A stretch of DNA of 64,000 nt from Chrysogorgia sp. JL179-B06 (lineage: Eukaryota > Cnidaria > Anthozoa > Scleralcyonacea > Chrysogorgiidae): assembly GCA_035772405.1 (NCBI GenBank), contig JAYKKM010000208.1, forward strand, positions 260,001-324,000, in the 5' to 3' direction. Positions 1 through 12,177 of this stretch are shown here, in pieces. The first letter of the stretch is position 1. Each line of letters starts with the position of its first letter. A program made the position numbers and the translations under genes. The notes under the pieces were generated by a model. That model did not search any database, was not told the DNA's origin, and saw only the letters and a program-made list of their open reading frames with translations.

Positions 1-409
1 CATAGAGATTTTTTTGCTGTTGTGTTACAGTTACTATCGTGACAAGACGTCATCACACAGAAATTTCAAATGTTTATAGTAAGGCACCGGTGACTAATAA
101 ACAAAAAATTAATGTGTTCTTCGTTATCGAAAACCTACTTTGCAATGAAAAAGGTTTGGAAGCTCAATTTTTTTCCTTAATTCATAGGCACGTTAAATTA
201 ATTATAGGGTTTAATTTATATTCTAACTGTTGTGACAAATATTATGTAGGTAGGGAGGGAGGGGGAGGAAGGAGAGGGAGGGAGGGAGGTAGATGTGTGG
301 TGACATAAAACCATCAGTTTTTCATCCCCAAACATTACAACAGTTACTGTAAATGATATCTCTAATAACCAATTATAATTCCTAATATATTTTCTCTTTA
401 AAATTCCAG
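1..409. other. No gene recognised; upstream or intronic DNA
   Basis: No coding similarity is seen on either strand. A purine-rich GGGAGG tract lies at about 251-292. Because 410-543 looks like a 3'-terminal exon, most of this is probably the last intron of that gene; the run before 409 ends in a pyrimidine-rich stretch and an AG acceptor. Confidence 0.4.
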
Positions 410-543
410 ATCATGTCACCAAGAGTTACCCCAAAATCGGTGAGAATACTGTAAGGGCAACAATGGCACAAAAGTGCAAAGATGAACGAAATTCATTGGA
501 AAGAAGAAGGAGAAAAGCTGAACTACTAAAAGATACATTATAA
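410..543 (+). CDS. 3'-terminal exon of a BEN-domain-like gene
   Basis: An acceptor (TTCCAG) at 404-409 opens a 134-nt reading frame ending in TAA at 541-543. Read in phase 1 it gives a short basic peptide containing MAQKCKDERNSLERRRRK, which resembles the C-terminal helix of BEN domains (DNA-binding and protein-interaction modules of chromatin factors). The second BEN-like gene at 10929-11603 has its last intron in the same phase at the equivalent point and a similar basic tail, which supports homology. Earlier exons fall outside the window or were not found. It could be a decayed paralogue; transcription cannot be judged. Confidence 0.5.
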
Positions 544-859
544 ATTTTTCAATTATTAGTTTAAGTTATTAGTTAAATTATTGTTAAAGAGTTTAATTAC
601 TATTCATTCACATACATTGAGATTACTAACTATTTTACTCTTTGAAGTTTTGCATGGTGTGTAATAGTATATAAACTTTATTTAGAATAAACTTTTGTGG
701 GGTTCACCATGTATTCTCTTACAGTTCTATATAGTTTTTGCTCGTTTTTCAATGGGAAATCTCCGAACTGTAAAACAATAGATGGTGACAAAAGTGTATT
801 CTATATGAAGTGTATATAATACTATCCCAATTTACTGTACTATTTTACTATAATATTTT

Positions 860-1097
860 GGCATGTTGTAAAACATGGACTGATAAAACATGGACTGGTA
901 AAACATGGAGGGTTAGGATCTTTGTTGTTTTGGGGTTAGCGATTATTTGTTAATGTAGACATCTCATATATGATGTCTATACATTAACAAATAATCGCTA
1001 ACCCCAAAACAACAAAGATCCTAACCCTCCATGTTTTACCAGTCCATGTTTTATCAGTCCAGTCCATGTTTTATCAGTCCATGTTTTACAACATGCC
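860..1097. mobile_element. Near-perfect hairpin MITE
   Basis: The two halves are reverse complements of each other across a centre near 970; both carry GGGTTAGCGATTATTTG or its complement. Outer ends read GGCATGTTGTAAAACATGG and its complement. A short internal repeat of the words CATGTTTTA and CAGTCC occurs in both arms, with one extra unit in the right arm. No protein is encoded. It is a non-autonomous foldback; the superfamily is not identifiable from the ends. Confidence 0.75.
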
Positions 1098-1271
1098 TAA
1101 TATTTTACTATACTATTTTACTATTTTAGATAATCTTACTATAATTTTACTATTTTACTATTTTAGATAAAATAATACATTCATGCAAATACATGTTTAC
1201 ATCAATTCACCCTGTATCAGTACTAGTGATAGATTGTTAAATCTTCTAAAAACTTCCACCTTTTAATGAGA

Positions 1272-1500
1272 AATGTTTTCACACATGTGAAAACTTTTCA
1301 CATACTGTAGTATGTGAACACTTTTCACATATGTGAACACTTTTTTCACATATATGAAAACTTTTCACATGTGTGAAAACTTTTCACATATGTGAAATTG
1401 GAACCATAATTTCTTCACACGTGTGAAAAATCACATGTGATCACATGTGAAATAAATTTCACACGTTCCAAATTCACACGTCGTGTGAAATTTGGCATGT
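1272..1500. repeat. Array of palindromic CACATGTG words
   Basis: About a dozen variants of the self-complementary word TTTTCACATGTGAAAA (also CACATATGTG and CACACGTGTG) follow one another at irregular spacing. It is a minisatellite built from short palindromes rather than a fixed-length tandem repeat. A sister array built on TTTCATATATGAAA lies at 11815-12170, also downstream of a BEN-like exon. Confidence 0.8.
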
Positions 1501-2185
1501 GGAATTTTCACAAGGGGACGACTATCCTTACTAAAGATTTTGTTCGCGATTATGCTCGTTTAATCCGAAGAAAGAAGGCATGCAGTTGATCACTGTTGTT
1601 TTCAAATCAGTGGTCAAACGGTCAAACCGCCTAAAGGTGGCTGGAAAGCGTATCTGGTGCGCGTGATTGCTGCGACTGGTGAGTTGTATATAATTTGTTA
1701 ATGACTTTGGTGATAATCTACTGCTCTCTTAATGTTTAATAATACTTAAATCTGTGTTTCATAATGGCGAATCACCATTAATTTTGGACGCCATTTATAT
1801 TATTCGTCGAGTGAGTCGCTGTTGAAACATTTATATTGATCAGCTTTCGTCAATTGCTCATAAGACCTTTGAAAGTTTGCTGAAAAAGGTCTTATGAGCC
1901 AGTTAAGCCCCTGAAGGCTGAAGGAAAATGCACCAATATTACTGTACTGGAACTGTTTATTATATTAAATATTGATCTTCATCAAAGCAATTAAACTGAT
2001 TTAAATATAAGAGAAACTGGTTGCTGGTTGGCACTTAGTTATGGCAATGTTGAAGTTACAGTGAAGGAAAACTTTGAGTGTGAAGATGCAACTGAGATTG
2101 GTTGTGAAAAATATAACTTCAAGGCCTGACAGTTTAGTAGCTGGAATTTAAGCCACAGCTCTTGGGATTATGGAGTCCTATGACA
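1501..2185. other. Non-coding, one small hairpin
   Basis: No gene is seen. Exact 15-bp inverted arms (GCTCATAAGACCTTT and complement) at 1856-1870 and 1885-1899 form a hairpin with a 14-nt loop. Confidence 0.4.
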
Positions 2186-2785
2186 GGTGCTTGGCAACAA
2201 GTTCAGTATTATATGATGGTGGTATTATGCCATTATGAAGTGAATGGATATTTTACTGAGAATATTTGGCATTTACACTATATTAATTGGATGACATATT
2301 AAAGTTATAGTGAAGGAAAATTGAAAGGGGGTTTAACCGACTGGAATGCAACAACAAGACTAGCCTGTGTCACACCCCTGACTCGTCTTGGTATGAGTAA
2401 GTACGAGTACTTACTAACTAGGCTTCCTTATGGTCCTTCTACACGATAACATACATTGTTGTATACGATTGTCGTACTGGCGTATGCAATTGTTTGCACA
2501 CAACATAATTCTTGTTTCTGATTCCATGGTGAATGTTGACATGCATGTACAGTTTAATGACATACACCAAGATGGCAATCGTATACGACAAATCGTACCG
2601 TGCACAGATGGTCCTTTAAGTACTTTAGTCTAATATACTGTAGTTATGCATTCATGTTTAAAACCATCAGGAGCCACCTTAATTGAGTGTAAATGCCAAA
2701 TATTCTCAGTAATAAACCCATTCACTTCATTCGTGGCATTTCCACCATGGTCCTACAGGTATATACTGAACTTGTAGCCAAGCTC
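2186..2785. mobile_element. Foldback (inverted-repeat) element, about 600 bp
   Basis: The segment 2186-2283 reappears as an imperfect reverse complement at 2687-2785; both share GAGAATATTTGGCATTTACA or its complement and ACAAGTTCAGTAT. The interior contains a second inverted pair around AAGGACCAT. No transposase is encoded. It is likely a non-autonomous DNA element whose right end abuts the SINE at 2782. Confidence 0.6.
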
Positions 2786-2860
2786 CCATAGTTCAGTCGG
2801 TTATAGTGTGCTGGTGTACATTATATTGCCAGGGTCGCAGGGTTCAATCCCCGGTATTAT
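2782..2860 (+). mobile_element. tRNA-derived SINE head
   Basis: An A-box-like TAGTTCAGTCGGTTATAGTG and a B-box GGGTTCAATCCC lie at tRNA spacing, giving an internal RNA polymerase III promoter. The acceptor stem is not well paired, so this is a SINE rather than a functional tRNA. The following 60 bp may be its body. Confidence 0.65.
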
Positions 2861-3437
2861 TAATTAGTTGAGGAAATATTGAAATAATATGTATTTCCCC
2901 CTGTAATCTGTCAAGATTTGCATGGCATATTGAAGTGATATGTAGTTTCTTGTGACCGACACAATGTGCTACTATTTGCACATAGAAATCTATTACTATA
3001 ATTCATGAAGACTTCCAATTTATTGTCAGCCTTATTTGGAAATATATTCTGTCTCAGTTATCAGTCACAGGGAAAAGCAAGGAAGGCCACCCTGCTCTGG
3101 TCTTAAAAGAAACGACTACCAAGGTATTATATATAATGTAAATATCTACAAATTTTTGTGTAGCAGTTTTTAGGGAAGTTCTAGTGATATACCACTGTAA
3201 CAGACATATTTCAAAAACCATTTTCAAAATTTTGCAAGGGCAGGCCTTACAAAGTACGACTATATATATGTACGACTATATATTACTGTTTTATGGTTTT
3301 AATATTACATGTTATTATGTCTTTAATATTACCAAACTTGCTTCGCGTCGCGCCAAACTTTCTTCGCGTCCCACAGTTTGCCGACCGTTGGTTCAGGTTG
3401 TTTTAGTGAATCAACCTGAAAGAATTAAACTTTTTAT

Positions 3438-4314
<877 letters not shown>

Positions 4315-4343
4315 ATAAGCGGTCATCCCTTTCGATATTGTCA

Positions 4344-4384
4344 CTGCCTGAAGATTATTTTACAGATGAAACAAGTTGTAGCAG
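4344..4384 (+). ncRNA. Hammerhead ribozyme-like motif A (PLE family B)
   Basis: Core CUGAAGA at 4348-4354 (N7 may be any base) and GAA at 4368-4370. Stem III is ACA/UGU with loop AGU, and H17 is A at 4380. Stem I pairs CUGC (4344-4347) with GCAG (4381-4384). Stem II is weak in this copy. A TATA-like TATAAATAAGC lies about 35 bp upstream. Its place 30 bp after the PLE ORF fits the known position of hammerheads in PLE pseudo-LTRs. Confidence 0.6.
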
Positions 4385-4474
4385 ACCAGTTTTGAGGTAA
4401 GCGAAAATCTAATCTATTTGCTCTAACTATATGTTGTTGAGCACTCTTTGCATTTCGTAGACCAAAACCTACAC

Positions 4475-4514
<40 letters not shown>

Positions 4515-4602
4515 GTGTAGGTTTTGGTCTACGAAATGCAAAGAGTGCTCAACAACATATAGTTAGAGCAAATAATAGATTTTCGCTTACCTCAAAACTG
4601 GT

Positions 4603-4643
4603 CTGCTACAACTTGTTTCATCTGTAAAAGAATCTTCAGGCAG
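4603..4643 (-). ncRNA. Hammerhead ribozyme-like motif B (minus strand)
   Basis: The reverse complement contains core CUGAAGA (4633-4639), stem II UUCU/AGAU, GAA, stem III ACA/UGU with loop AGU, H17 = A, and stem I CUGC/GCAG. It is the best-preserved copy of the family B motif in this cluster. Confidence 0.6.
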
Positions 4644-4648
4644 TGACA

Positions 4649-4689
4649 CTGCCCGAAGATTCTTTTACAGATGAAACAAGTTGTAGCAG
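4649..4689 (+). ncRNA. Hammerhead-like motif C with a mutated core
   Basis: Same fold as motif A, but the conserved core reads CCGAAGA at 4653-4659 (U4 changed to C), a change expected to abolish self-cleavage. The rest (GAA, ACA/UGU, stem I CUGC/GCAG) is intact. Confidence 0.5.
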
Positions 4690-4712
4690 ACCAGTTTTGA
4701 GGTAAGCGAAAA

Positions 4713-4978
<266 letters not shown>

Positions 4979-4980
<2 letters not shown>

Positions 4981-6106
4981 CTTTTCTCGTCCCCGTTTAG
5001 ACGCCCTTGAACCATCTTTGGAACGAGTTTCAAACAATAAAATTCCTTTAGTTCTAACATTTCATCCTTTCAATTTTAAAGTTAAAAATATTATTAATCG
5101 GAATTTTCACATTTTACAAAATGATCCTGAGACGTCAGCCATTTTCACCGACAACCCTTGGTATCTTTTCGCCGTAATAAAAACATTCGTGACTCCTTAG
5201 TACATAGTGCCCTTAAACAAAATACCTCGGCACCAGCGGGAACATTTTCTTGCGGCCGTTCCCGCTGTAACACATGCGCTTTTCTCAATCCCACTACAGT
5301 TATTACTGCCCCCAAATTCGACCACACAATCCGTCATGCTTTTTCATGCACGTCCACCAACATAATTTATTGCATTTCATGCGATAAATGCCCTAAAATC
5401 TACATCGGTGAAACTGGGCGACGTCTTTCAGACAGGTTTGCTGAACATCTTCGTTCCGTGAGGATCAATGATGGTGACAAACCTGTAGCCCGCCATTTCA
5501 ACAGCTCCAACCATTTGGTTTCAGACATGAAAGTCTGTGCCATCCTTCCATCTCCGGTGGCAACGATAACCGCAAGCGTCAAGAGAAGCGTTCTCATTTT
5601 TAAACTTGGCACCACACATCCTCTTGGTCTTAACGAACGTTTTTCTTTTATTTAATTTCCTACAAGTTTTTGGTTATTTTAGTTTGCTTGGAACCTTTAT
5701 TATTATTAATTTTTTATTATTCGCGTATGCATTTTCATTCCTTTTCAAATTTTTTGTTTCTTATGCTAATATTATCGCCTAACCCCTTGAATATTGGACC
5801 TGTCATTTCTCCCGCCCCCTCAGTCTGCTTGCTGATCGACTGTTAAAAATAGCAAATGATCTTACGTTTCCCATCTCATTAATTATTAGTTTGTTTATCT
5901 CCCGTGCATTTGATTGGCTACTTTCTACTTGTGACACCCTTTTGACATATATATAAGCCCTATTTATTTCATTTCATCTCGTCTTACTCTGATGAAGGGC
6001 TCCGCTCGAAACGTCAGTATCTCGTCACTAAATTCTTGGCAGTTTACCACCTTTTCACTTTGCTATATATTCAAAACACTGTCTACGCAGCACTCTACTT
6101 TTTTAT
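4979..6106 (+). mobile_element. Penelope-like element family A, upstream partial copy (pseudo-LTR)
   Basis: This stretch is about 97% the same as 8186-9312 and lies directly upstream of the full-length copy, the head-to-tail partial-plus-full arrangement called a pseudo-LTR in PLEs. It encodes the C-terminal end of the protein, including the Cys motif CGRSRCNTC and the GIY-YIG core (YIGETGRR near 5400-5425), stop at 5653-5655, then the 3' region with a TATA-like TATATAAGCCC and a hammerhead-like motif. Single-base indels near 5157, 5549 and 5589 break or shift the frame. It probably supplies the promoter for the downstream ORF. Confidence 0.85.
5985..6019 (+). ncRNA. Hammerhead-like motif D in the PLE-A pseudo-LTR
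   Basis: Core CUGAUGA at 5989-5995, stem II GGGC/GCUC with a 3-nt loop and one unpaired A before it, GAA at 6008-6010, then ACGU and C17 at 6015. Stem I pairs UACU (5985-5988) with AGUA (6016-6019). Stem III is the self-complementary ACGU with no loop, so the motif would have to act as a dimer or with a rearranged stem III. A TATA-like box lies about 35 bp upstream. Confidence 0.5.
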
Positions 6107-6137
6107 TACTCTCGGATATTCTACATACCGCTGCGAC

Positions 6138-8861
6138 ATGCCTAACCTTAAGAAGTTTCGTCAAAGTCTCCGTCACGAAATGGTAAGTTATTTGCTTCCT
6201 TTTTTACCGTCGATCAGTAATCATGCTCTACGTTTGTTTGACCTTATTTTATCTAAAACCCGTTTTTCCAGTCACATTACTTTTATTAGTCGTTGTTTAT
6301 ATCGGGGGGTCATTCCCTACGGTTTTAGATCCTCTTTTGATTTATTGTCTTTTAATCTCCCCGCTATCGATCGTCGTTATTCCCATCACATATCAGCGGC
6401 TTGTTCGAGTCATTCCCGTCGTTTGATGCGTATCACTATTAAATCTATGTCCAGTAATTTACAACATACTGATGACTACATCTCGGGATGTAAGTCCTCT
6501 CTCTCCCAGGTCTGCCCACCTATTTTGTTTACCGCTATCGTTCAACAAATTCGCATGCTAAATTCCAGACTCTATGTTTTTCTTAAAGACGTTAAGGCGT
6601 CCAAATTGGCCAAATTACTGGGTCCTTCCCCGAATCCCTCCCAAAGCACTAGTTCCTCTAACGAAGTCACTCGTCTAGTTTTCACTATTCCCTCTGATTT
6701 GCCATTATCTGACCCCGAGAGATCTTTTCTTGCGAAAGGTCTCAAGTTTGTTCCCAACTCCGGGCCCATCGATCTATTTTCAGTTAAAGAGGATACCGAA
6801 TCTTTCTTCCGCCGCATGCGCCTCAAAGCCTTTTTTCATGATAAGCCCACTTTCAATAGCAATAAGGATATTTTCGAAGAACTCAACCCCAAGAAGTCGT
6901 CTTGGTCTCCATCCGAAGGTGATTTTTCTTCCCTTGATCTTTTCGTAAGACAATGCCGCCATGACATTGATAAATTGCAACCTCCGCGCAGAAAACAAGT
7001 TCATAACCTTAACAAAGAAGAGCTTCTAGCTTTGAATTCATTACGATGCCGAAATGACGTTGTCATAAAACCTGCGGACAAAGGTGGCGCTGTAGTTGTC
7101 TGGAGAGCGGACTTGTATCGACAAGAGGCTCTTCGTCAACTCAGCGACACCATCTTTTATACTAAGTTGAATTCCGATCCCACTCAATCTCACCAAAAAT
7201 CCGTCAAAACTACCATCAAGAATTTCATCCAAGCCGGTGAATTGCCTGCCTCTGCATCTAACCTTATATTAACAACCCCCAGAACGCCTGTCATATATTT
7301 CCTACCTAAAATCCATAAACCTAACAATCCTGGCAGGCCGATTGTTTCCGCTTGTAGTTGCCCCACCGAGCTCGTTTCCAGTTTTCTAGACAACGTTATG
7401 TATCCTTTGGTTAAGAAGTTGCCTTCTTATATCAAAGATACTAAACATGCCTTGCAAATTTTCGACCAGTTACGTTTCAGTAGTTCCGATAAATTTATTT
7501 TCACGATGGACGTCAAGTCCTTATACACCGTCATCCCCCATTGTGATGGCCTTGAAGCTCTGAAGTTTTTCTTTGATCAGCGCACTAATTTAGAACCCTC
7601 CACAACCACGTTACTCCGCTTAGCAGAACTAGTGCTTACCCTTAACAATTTTTCGTTTGATGGTGAACATTATCAACAAATAAGTGGTGTTGCGATGGGC
7701 ACCAAAATGGGTCCAAGCTATGCTAATTTATTTGTTGGTTATGTTGAAAAACAGATCTTTGAACAATACACGGGTCCCTTGCCTGATTTTTTCGGAAGAT
7801 TTATCGATGACTGTTTAGGAACAGCGTCGTGTTCACGTGTCCTTTTAGAGCAGTTCATCAACTTTGTTGATGATTTTCATCCTGCTCTGAAGTTCACGTG
7901 GGAAATCAGCGAGACCTCTGTGTCGTTCCTTGATATTTTAATTTCGATTAATGGTGATTCGCTGAAAACGTCGGTCTCGTACAAGCCTACTGACTCCCAT
8001 AGTTATCTTCTATTTTCATCCTCTCATCCCAACCACACTAAGCAATCCATCCCTTACTCTCAATTCTTGCGTCTTCGCCGCTTATGTAGCGACGACCAAG
8101 ATTTTCAAGTCAAATCAATGGAAATGAGATCTTTTTTTGTCCAACGTGGTTACCCTACCAACCTTTTAGACCTCGCCGTTCAGAAAGCTTTTCTCGTCCC
8201 CCGTTTAGACGCCCTTGAACCATCTTTGGAACGAGTTTCAAACAATAAAATTCCTTTAGTTCTAACATTTCATCCTTTCAATTTTAAAGTTAAAAATATT
8301 ATTAATCGGAATTTTCACATTTTACAAAATGATCCTGAGACGTCAGCCATTTTCACCGACAACCCTTTGGTATCTTTTCGCCGTAATAAAAACATTCGTG
8401 ACTCCTTAGTACATAGTGCCCTTAAACAAAATACCTCGGCACCAGCGGGAACATTTTCTTGCGGCCGTTCCGCTGTAACACATGCGCTTTTCTCAATCCA
8501 CTACAGTTATTACTGCCCCAAATTCGACCACACAATCCGTCATGCTTTTTCATGCACGTCCACCAACATAATTTATTGCATTTCATGCGATAAATGCCCT
8601 AAAATCTACATCGGTGAAACTGGGCGACGTCTTTCAGACAGGTTTGCTGAACATCTTCGTTCCGTGAGGATCAATGATGGTGACAAACCTGTAGCCCGCC
8701 ATTTCAACAGCTCCAACCATTTGGTTTCAGACATGAAAGTCTGTGCCATCCTTCCCATCTCCGGTGGCAACGATAACCGCAAGCGTCAAGAGAAGCGTCT
8801 CATTTTTAAACTTGGCACCACACATCCTCTTGGTCTTAACGAACGTTTTTCTTTTATTTAA
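6138..8861 (+). CDS. Penelope-like element family A polyprotein: reverse transcriptase + GIY-YIG nuclease
   Basis: A single open frame of 907 codons from ATG 6138; the frame is open about 100 nt further upstream without an ATG. In order, by rough residue: conserved N-terminal PLE block KPADKGGAVVVW (about 311), PKIHKPNNPGRPIVS (about 395), RT motif DVKSLYT (about 456), GVAMGTKMGPSYANLFV (about 517), catalytic FIDDC (about 555), SFLDI, then the GIY-YIG core YIGETGRRLSDRFAEH (about 818). PLEs copy by target-primed reverse transcription using this RT and nuclease. Three one-base losses in C runs near 8469, 8499 and 8515 leave the total frame intact but replace about 16 residues, including the Cys motif seen in the other two copies; this may inactivate the nuclease or be a base-calling error. 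Upstream and downstream pseudo-LTRs flank it. Confidence 0.85.
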   Translation: MPNLKKFRQSLRHEMVSYLLPFLPSISNHALRLFDLILSKTRFSSHITFISRCLYRGVIPYGFRSSFDLLSFNLPAIDRRYSHHISAACSSHSRRLMRITIKSMSSNLQHTDDYISGCKSSLSQVCPPILFTAIVQQIRMLNSRLYVFLKDVKASKLAKLLGPSPNPSQSTSSSNEVTRLVFTIPSDLPLSDPERSFLAKGLKFVPNSGPIDLFSVKEDTESFFRRMRLKAFFHDKPTFNSNKDIFEELNPKKSSWSPSEGDFSSLDLFVRQCRHDIDKLQPPRRKQVHNLNKEELLALNSLRCRNDVVIKPADKGGAVVVWRADLYRQEALRQLSDTIFYTKLNSDPTQSHQKSVKTTIKNFIQAGELPASASNLILTTPRTPVIYFLPKIHKPNNPGRPIVSACSCPTELVSSFLDNVMYPLVKKLPSYIKDTKHALQIFDQLRFSSSDKFIFTMDVKSLYTVIPHCDGLEALKFFFDQRTNLEPSTTTLLRLAELVLTLNNFSFDGEHYQQISGVAMGTKMGPSYANLFVGYVEKQIFEQYTGPLPDFFGRFIDDCLGTASCSRVLLEQFINFVDDFHPALKFTWEISETSVSFLDILISINGDSLKTSVSYKPTDSHSYLLFSSSHPNHTKQSIPYSQFLRLRRLCSDDQDFQVKSMEMRSFFVQRGYPTNLLDLAVQKAFLVPRLDALEPSLERVSNNKIPLVLTFHPFNFKVKNIINRNFHILQNDPETSAIFTDNPLVSFRRNKNIRDSLVHSALKQNTSAPAGTFSCGRSAVTHALFSIHYSYYCPKFDHTIRHAFSCTSTNIIYCISCDKCPKIYIGETGRRLSDRFAEHLRSVRINDGDKPVARHFNSSNHLVSDMKVCAILPISGGNDNRKRQEKRLIFKLGTTHPLGLNERFSFI

Positions 8862-9304
8862 TTTCCTACAAGTTTTTGGTTATTTTAGTTTGCTTGGAAC
8901 CTTTATTATTATTAATTTTTTATTATTCGCGTATGCATTTTCATTCCTTTTCAAATTTTTTGTTTCTTATGCTAATATTATCGCCTAACCCCTTGAATAT
9001 TGGACCTGTCATTTCTCCCGCCCCCTCAGTCTGCTTGCTGATCGACTGTTTAAAAATAGCAAATGATCTTACGTTTCCCATCTCATTAATTATTAGTTTG
9101 TTTATCTCCCGTGCATTTGATTGGCTACTTTCTACTTGTGACACCCTTTTGACATATATATAAGCCCTATTTATTTCATTTCATCTCGTCTTACTCTGAT
9201 GAAGGGCTCCGCTCGAAACGTCAGTATCTCGTCACTAAATTCTTGGCAGTTTACCACCTTTTCACTTTGCTATATATTCAAAACACTGTCTACGCAGCAC
9301 TCTA

Positions 9305-9312
<8 letters not shown>
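8186..9312 (+). mobile_element. PLE family A downstream pseudo-LTR / 3' end
   Basis: Direct repeat of 4979-6106. It includes the C-terminal coding end, the stop at 8859-8861, about 330 bp of 3' region with TATATAAGCCC, a hammerhead-like motif, and ends where a long (TA)n tract begins. Confidence 0.85.
9192..9226 (+). ncRNA. Hammerhead-like motif E in the PLE-A 3' pseudo-LTR
   Basis: Identical to motif D: CUGAUGA at 9196-9202, GAA at 9215-9217, ACGU, C17 at 9222, stem I UACU/AGUA. The same stem III caveat applies. Confidence 0.5.

Positions 9313-9401
<89 letters not shown>
9311..9401. repeat. (TA)n tract at the 3' end of PLE family A
   Basis: About 90 bp of uninterrupted TA begins exactly where the pseudo-LTR homology ends. 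Confidence 0.95.
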
Positions 9402-9403
<2 letters not shown>

Positions 9404-9404
9404 T

Positions 9405-9957
9405 AAGGATTTATGGTGAAGGAAAATTTCGAGTGTGGAAATATATACATTTTTAAGACCTACCCGGGACCAGTTGCGAAAAATGCAACTTAGCGGCCTT
9501 CCGGTCAGGAATTGAACCCGCGACCCTGCGATGCTAGTGCAGTGCTCTGACCACTGAGCTACGGAAGCCGTTGCCGAGAGCCTAGTCACGAGTCCTGTAT
9601 ATAACGGTGGTAATGCCGGGATAAGATTCTGGTATATTATAGGTAATATTGGGCATTTCACTCGATTGAACAACAGGTAGTAAGGATTTATGGTGAAGGA
9701 AAATTTCGAGTGTGGAAATATATACATTTTTAAGACCTAACCGGGACCAGTTGCGAAAAATGCAACTTAGGGGCCTTCCGGTCAGGAATTGAACCCACAA
9801 CCCTGCGATGCTAGTGCAGTGCTCTCACCACTGAGCTACGGAAGCCGTTGCCGAGAGCCTAGTCACGAGTCCTGTATATAACGGTGGTAATGCCGGGATA
9901 AGATTCTGGTATATTATAGATAATATTGGGCATTTCACTCGATTGAACAACAGGTAC
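9405..9957 (-). mobile_element. Two tandem copies of a tRNA-derived SINE
   Basis: A unit of about 270 bp is present at 9405-9676 and 9680-9957 in the same orientation, and a third starts at 9961 before a TA tract. On the minus strand the tRNA-like head (9495-9570 and about 9771-9846) shows A-box TAGCTCAGTGGTCAGAGC, B-box GGTTCAATTCC and a 7-nt anticodon-like loop CUAGCAU that would read AGC (Ala-like) in the first copy. A mispaired anticodon stem and the attached tail argue for a SINE, not a working tRNA. The tail contains TTTTTCGCAACTGGTCCCGG. Confidence 0.75.
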
Positions 9958-10002
9958 TAACTAAGGATTTATGGTGAAGGAAAAAAATATATATAGGCCT
10001 AT

Positions 10003-10820
<818 letters not shown>

Positions 10821-10928
10821 TTAATGAATGCATACAACTTGGTGATACAACCTCGAATGTCAAGATCACATTTCATATTTCAAGTTTGTACATTCATTAT
10901 TCAATAAATCATTTATTTTATTATATAG

Positions 10929-11100
10929 TCCTTGCTCACACCAGTTGCCTTAACTGAGGCGGATAGGGCGAAATTTTTTTCAAAATTAACGAAGACCCTG
11001 TTGGCTGCTCTCTTTGACCGAGAAACATTGCAAAAATCATCTTTAGCTGGAAAGAAAAGTGGAGAACAACTTGATCAAAATAAAGTTCAGATGATTATAG
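10929..11100 (+). CDS. BEN-domain exon (penultimate)
   Basis: An AG acceptor ends at 10928 and a GTATGT donor starts at 11101. The frame reads [20 protein letters not shown] and [16 protein letters not shown], the pattern of a BEN domain (hydrophobic helix, L-F-x-x-E, S-L-x-G, L-D-x-x-K). The exon ends in phase 1, matching the exon at 11476. BEN domains act in chromatin repression and DNA binding. The earlier part of the gene would lie beyond the 500-bp TA tract or is lost. Confidence 0.6.
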
Positions 11101-11475
11101 GTATGTTGGTGATAAAGGCATTTGACTTAACCATTAACATGATACTGATAGACAATTTCACTCGTTGTTGGTTGGACAGAGTAAAATAACAAAGTACCTA
11201 TAGGGTGCATTTGTGCCTTAATTGATCAAACCCTGCAAATGGTGGCGTTATTTTACAGGTAGTATAATCTTTTTGCCACAAAAGAAAAGGCCTTTGAACA
11301 GCATTCCTTGAACTTGCAAAGCAGCAATCCTGATCAGAGGCATAATGTCTGAGGAAAATGCTAGCAAATTCGTGATATATCTGACACGTAACAGCTCTCA
11401 ATCAGAATTGGGTTGGGAAGGAAATTGCCTCATATGACGTGGCATTATTAAAATACTTTTTTTTCTTTTCTTTAG

Positions 11476-11603
11476 CATATGTGAGCCTACGTTTTCCAGG
11501 AGCAGAGAAACAGGCCATAAGGAATGCCATTAGCCAAAAAATCAAGGATAAGCAGATGGCATGCAAAAGAAAAATAAAGAGTGCAATGGATAAGTGTTTC
11601 TAG
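11476..11603 (+). CDS. BEN-domain exon (terminal)
   Basis: The acceptor TTTCTTTAG ends at 11475 and TAG is at 11601-11603. Joined in phase to the previous exon it completes the domain: AYVSLRFPGAEKQAIRNAI, then a lysine/arginine-rich tail. The intron (375 bp) has canonical ends. The equivalent exon of a paralogue is at 410-543. Length and phase agreement make a real gene end likely; whether it is expressed is unknown. Confidence 0.6.
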
Positions 11604-11814
11604 TTACTTTAAACATTTTTATACTCTTAAATACACACTTTTAAACTATAGTATTGTTATGTAAAATTGTATAGATAATTATATTTATAACCTATACTTG
11701 TTTATACCTATATTAATAGTAACTTTCTTATATTTGCTGCAGACTTTGATTGCATTAAAAGGTTTTATATATCAACACAATTAAAATGTTCAAATTTCAA
11801 ATCGATATACTGGT

Positions 11815-12170
11815 TAACATATCTTCATATGACAAAATTTGTGAAGGAAATATTTTCATAGGTGGAATTTCATATATATTATATTATATGAAATTTAATA
11901 TGTGAAAATTTCATATATGAAATACAGTATATACACATGTGAAAATTTCATATACGAATTATTTCACATATGAAAAATTCATACATGAAATTTTTCACTG
12001 ACATATTTCAAGGTTGAAACATTTTCATATATGAAATAATTTCATATATGTAATTATTTCATATATGAAACTGTTTCAATTCCACATAACGATTTCATAT
12101 ATGAAACATTTCATATATGAAATCATTTCATATATGAAACATTTTCATATATGAAACTGTTCTAATTCCA
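11815..12170. repeat. Array of palindromic CATATATG words
   Basis: Many irregularly spaced copies of self-complementary TTTCATATATGAAA and variants. It resembles the CACATGTG array at 1272-1500 in build but not in word. Confidence 0.8.
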
Positions 12171-12177
12171 CAAATTT

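Noticed and set aside
39..308. 89-codon frame at the window start
   Set aside because: Low-complexity end (GGGAGG repeat) and no recognisable domain; likely intronic.
9495..9846. Functional tRNA-Ala genes
   Set aside because: Anticodon stem mispairs, copies differ at conserved places and a common tail follows, so these are SINE heads.
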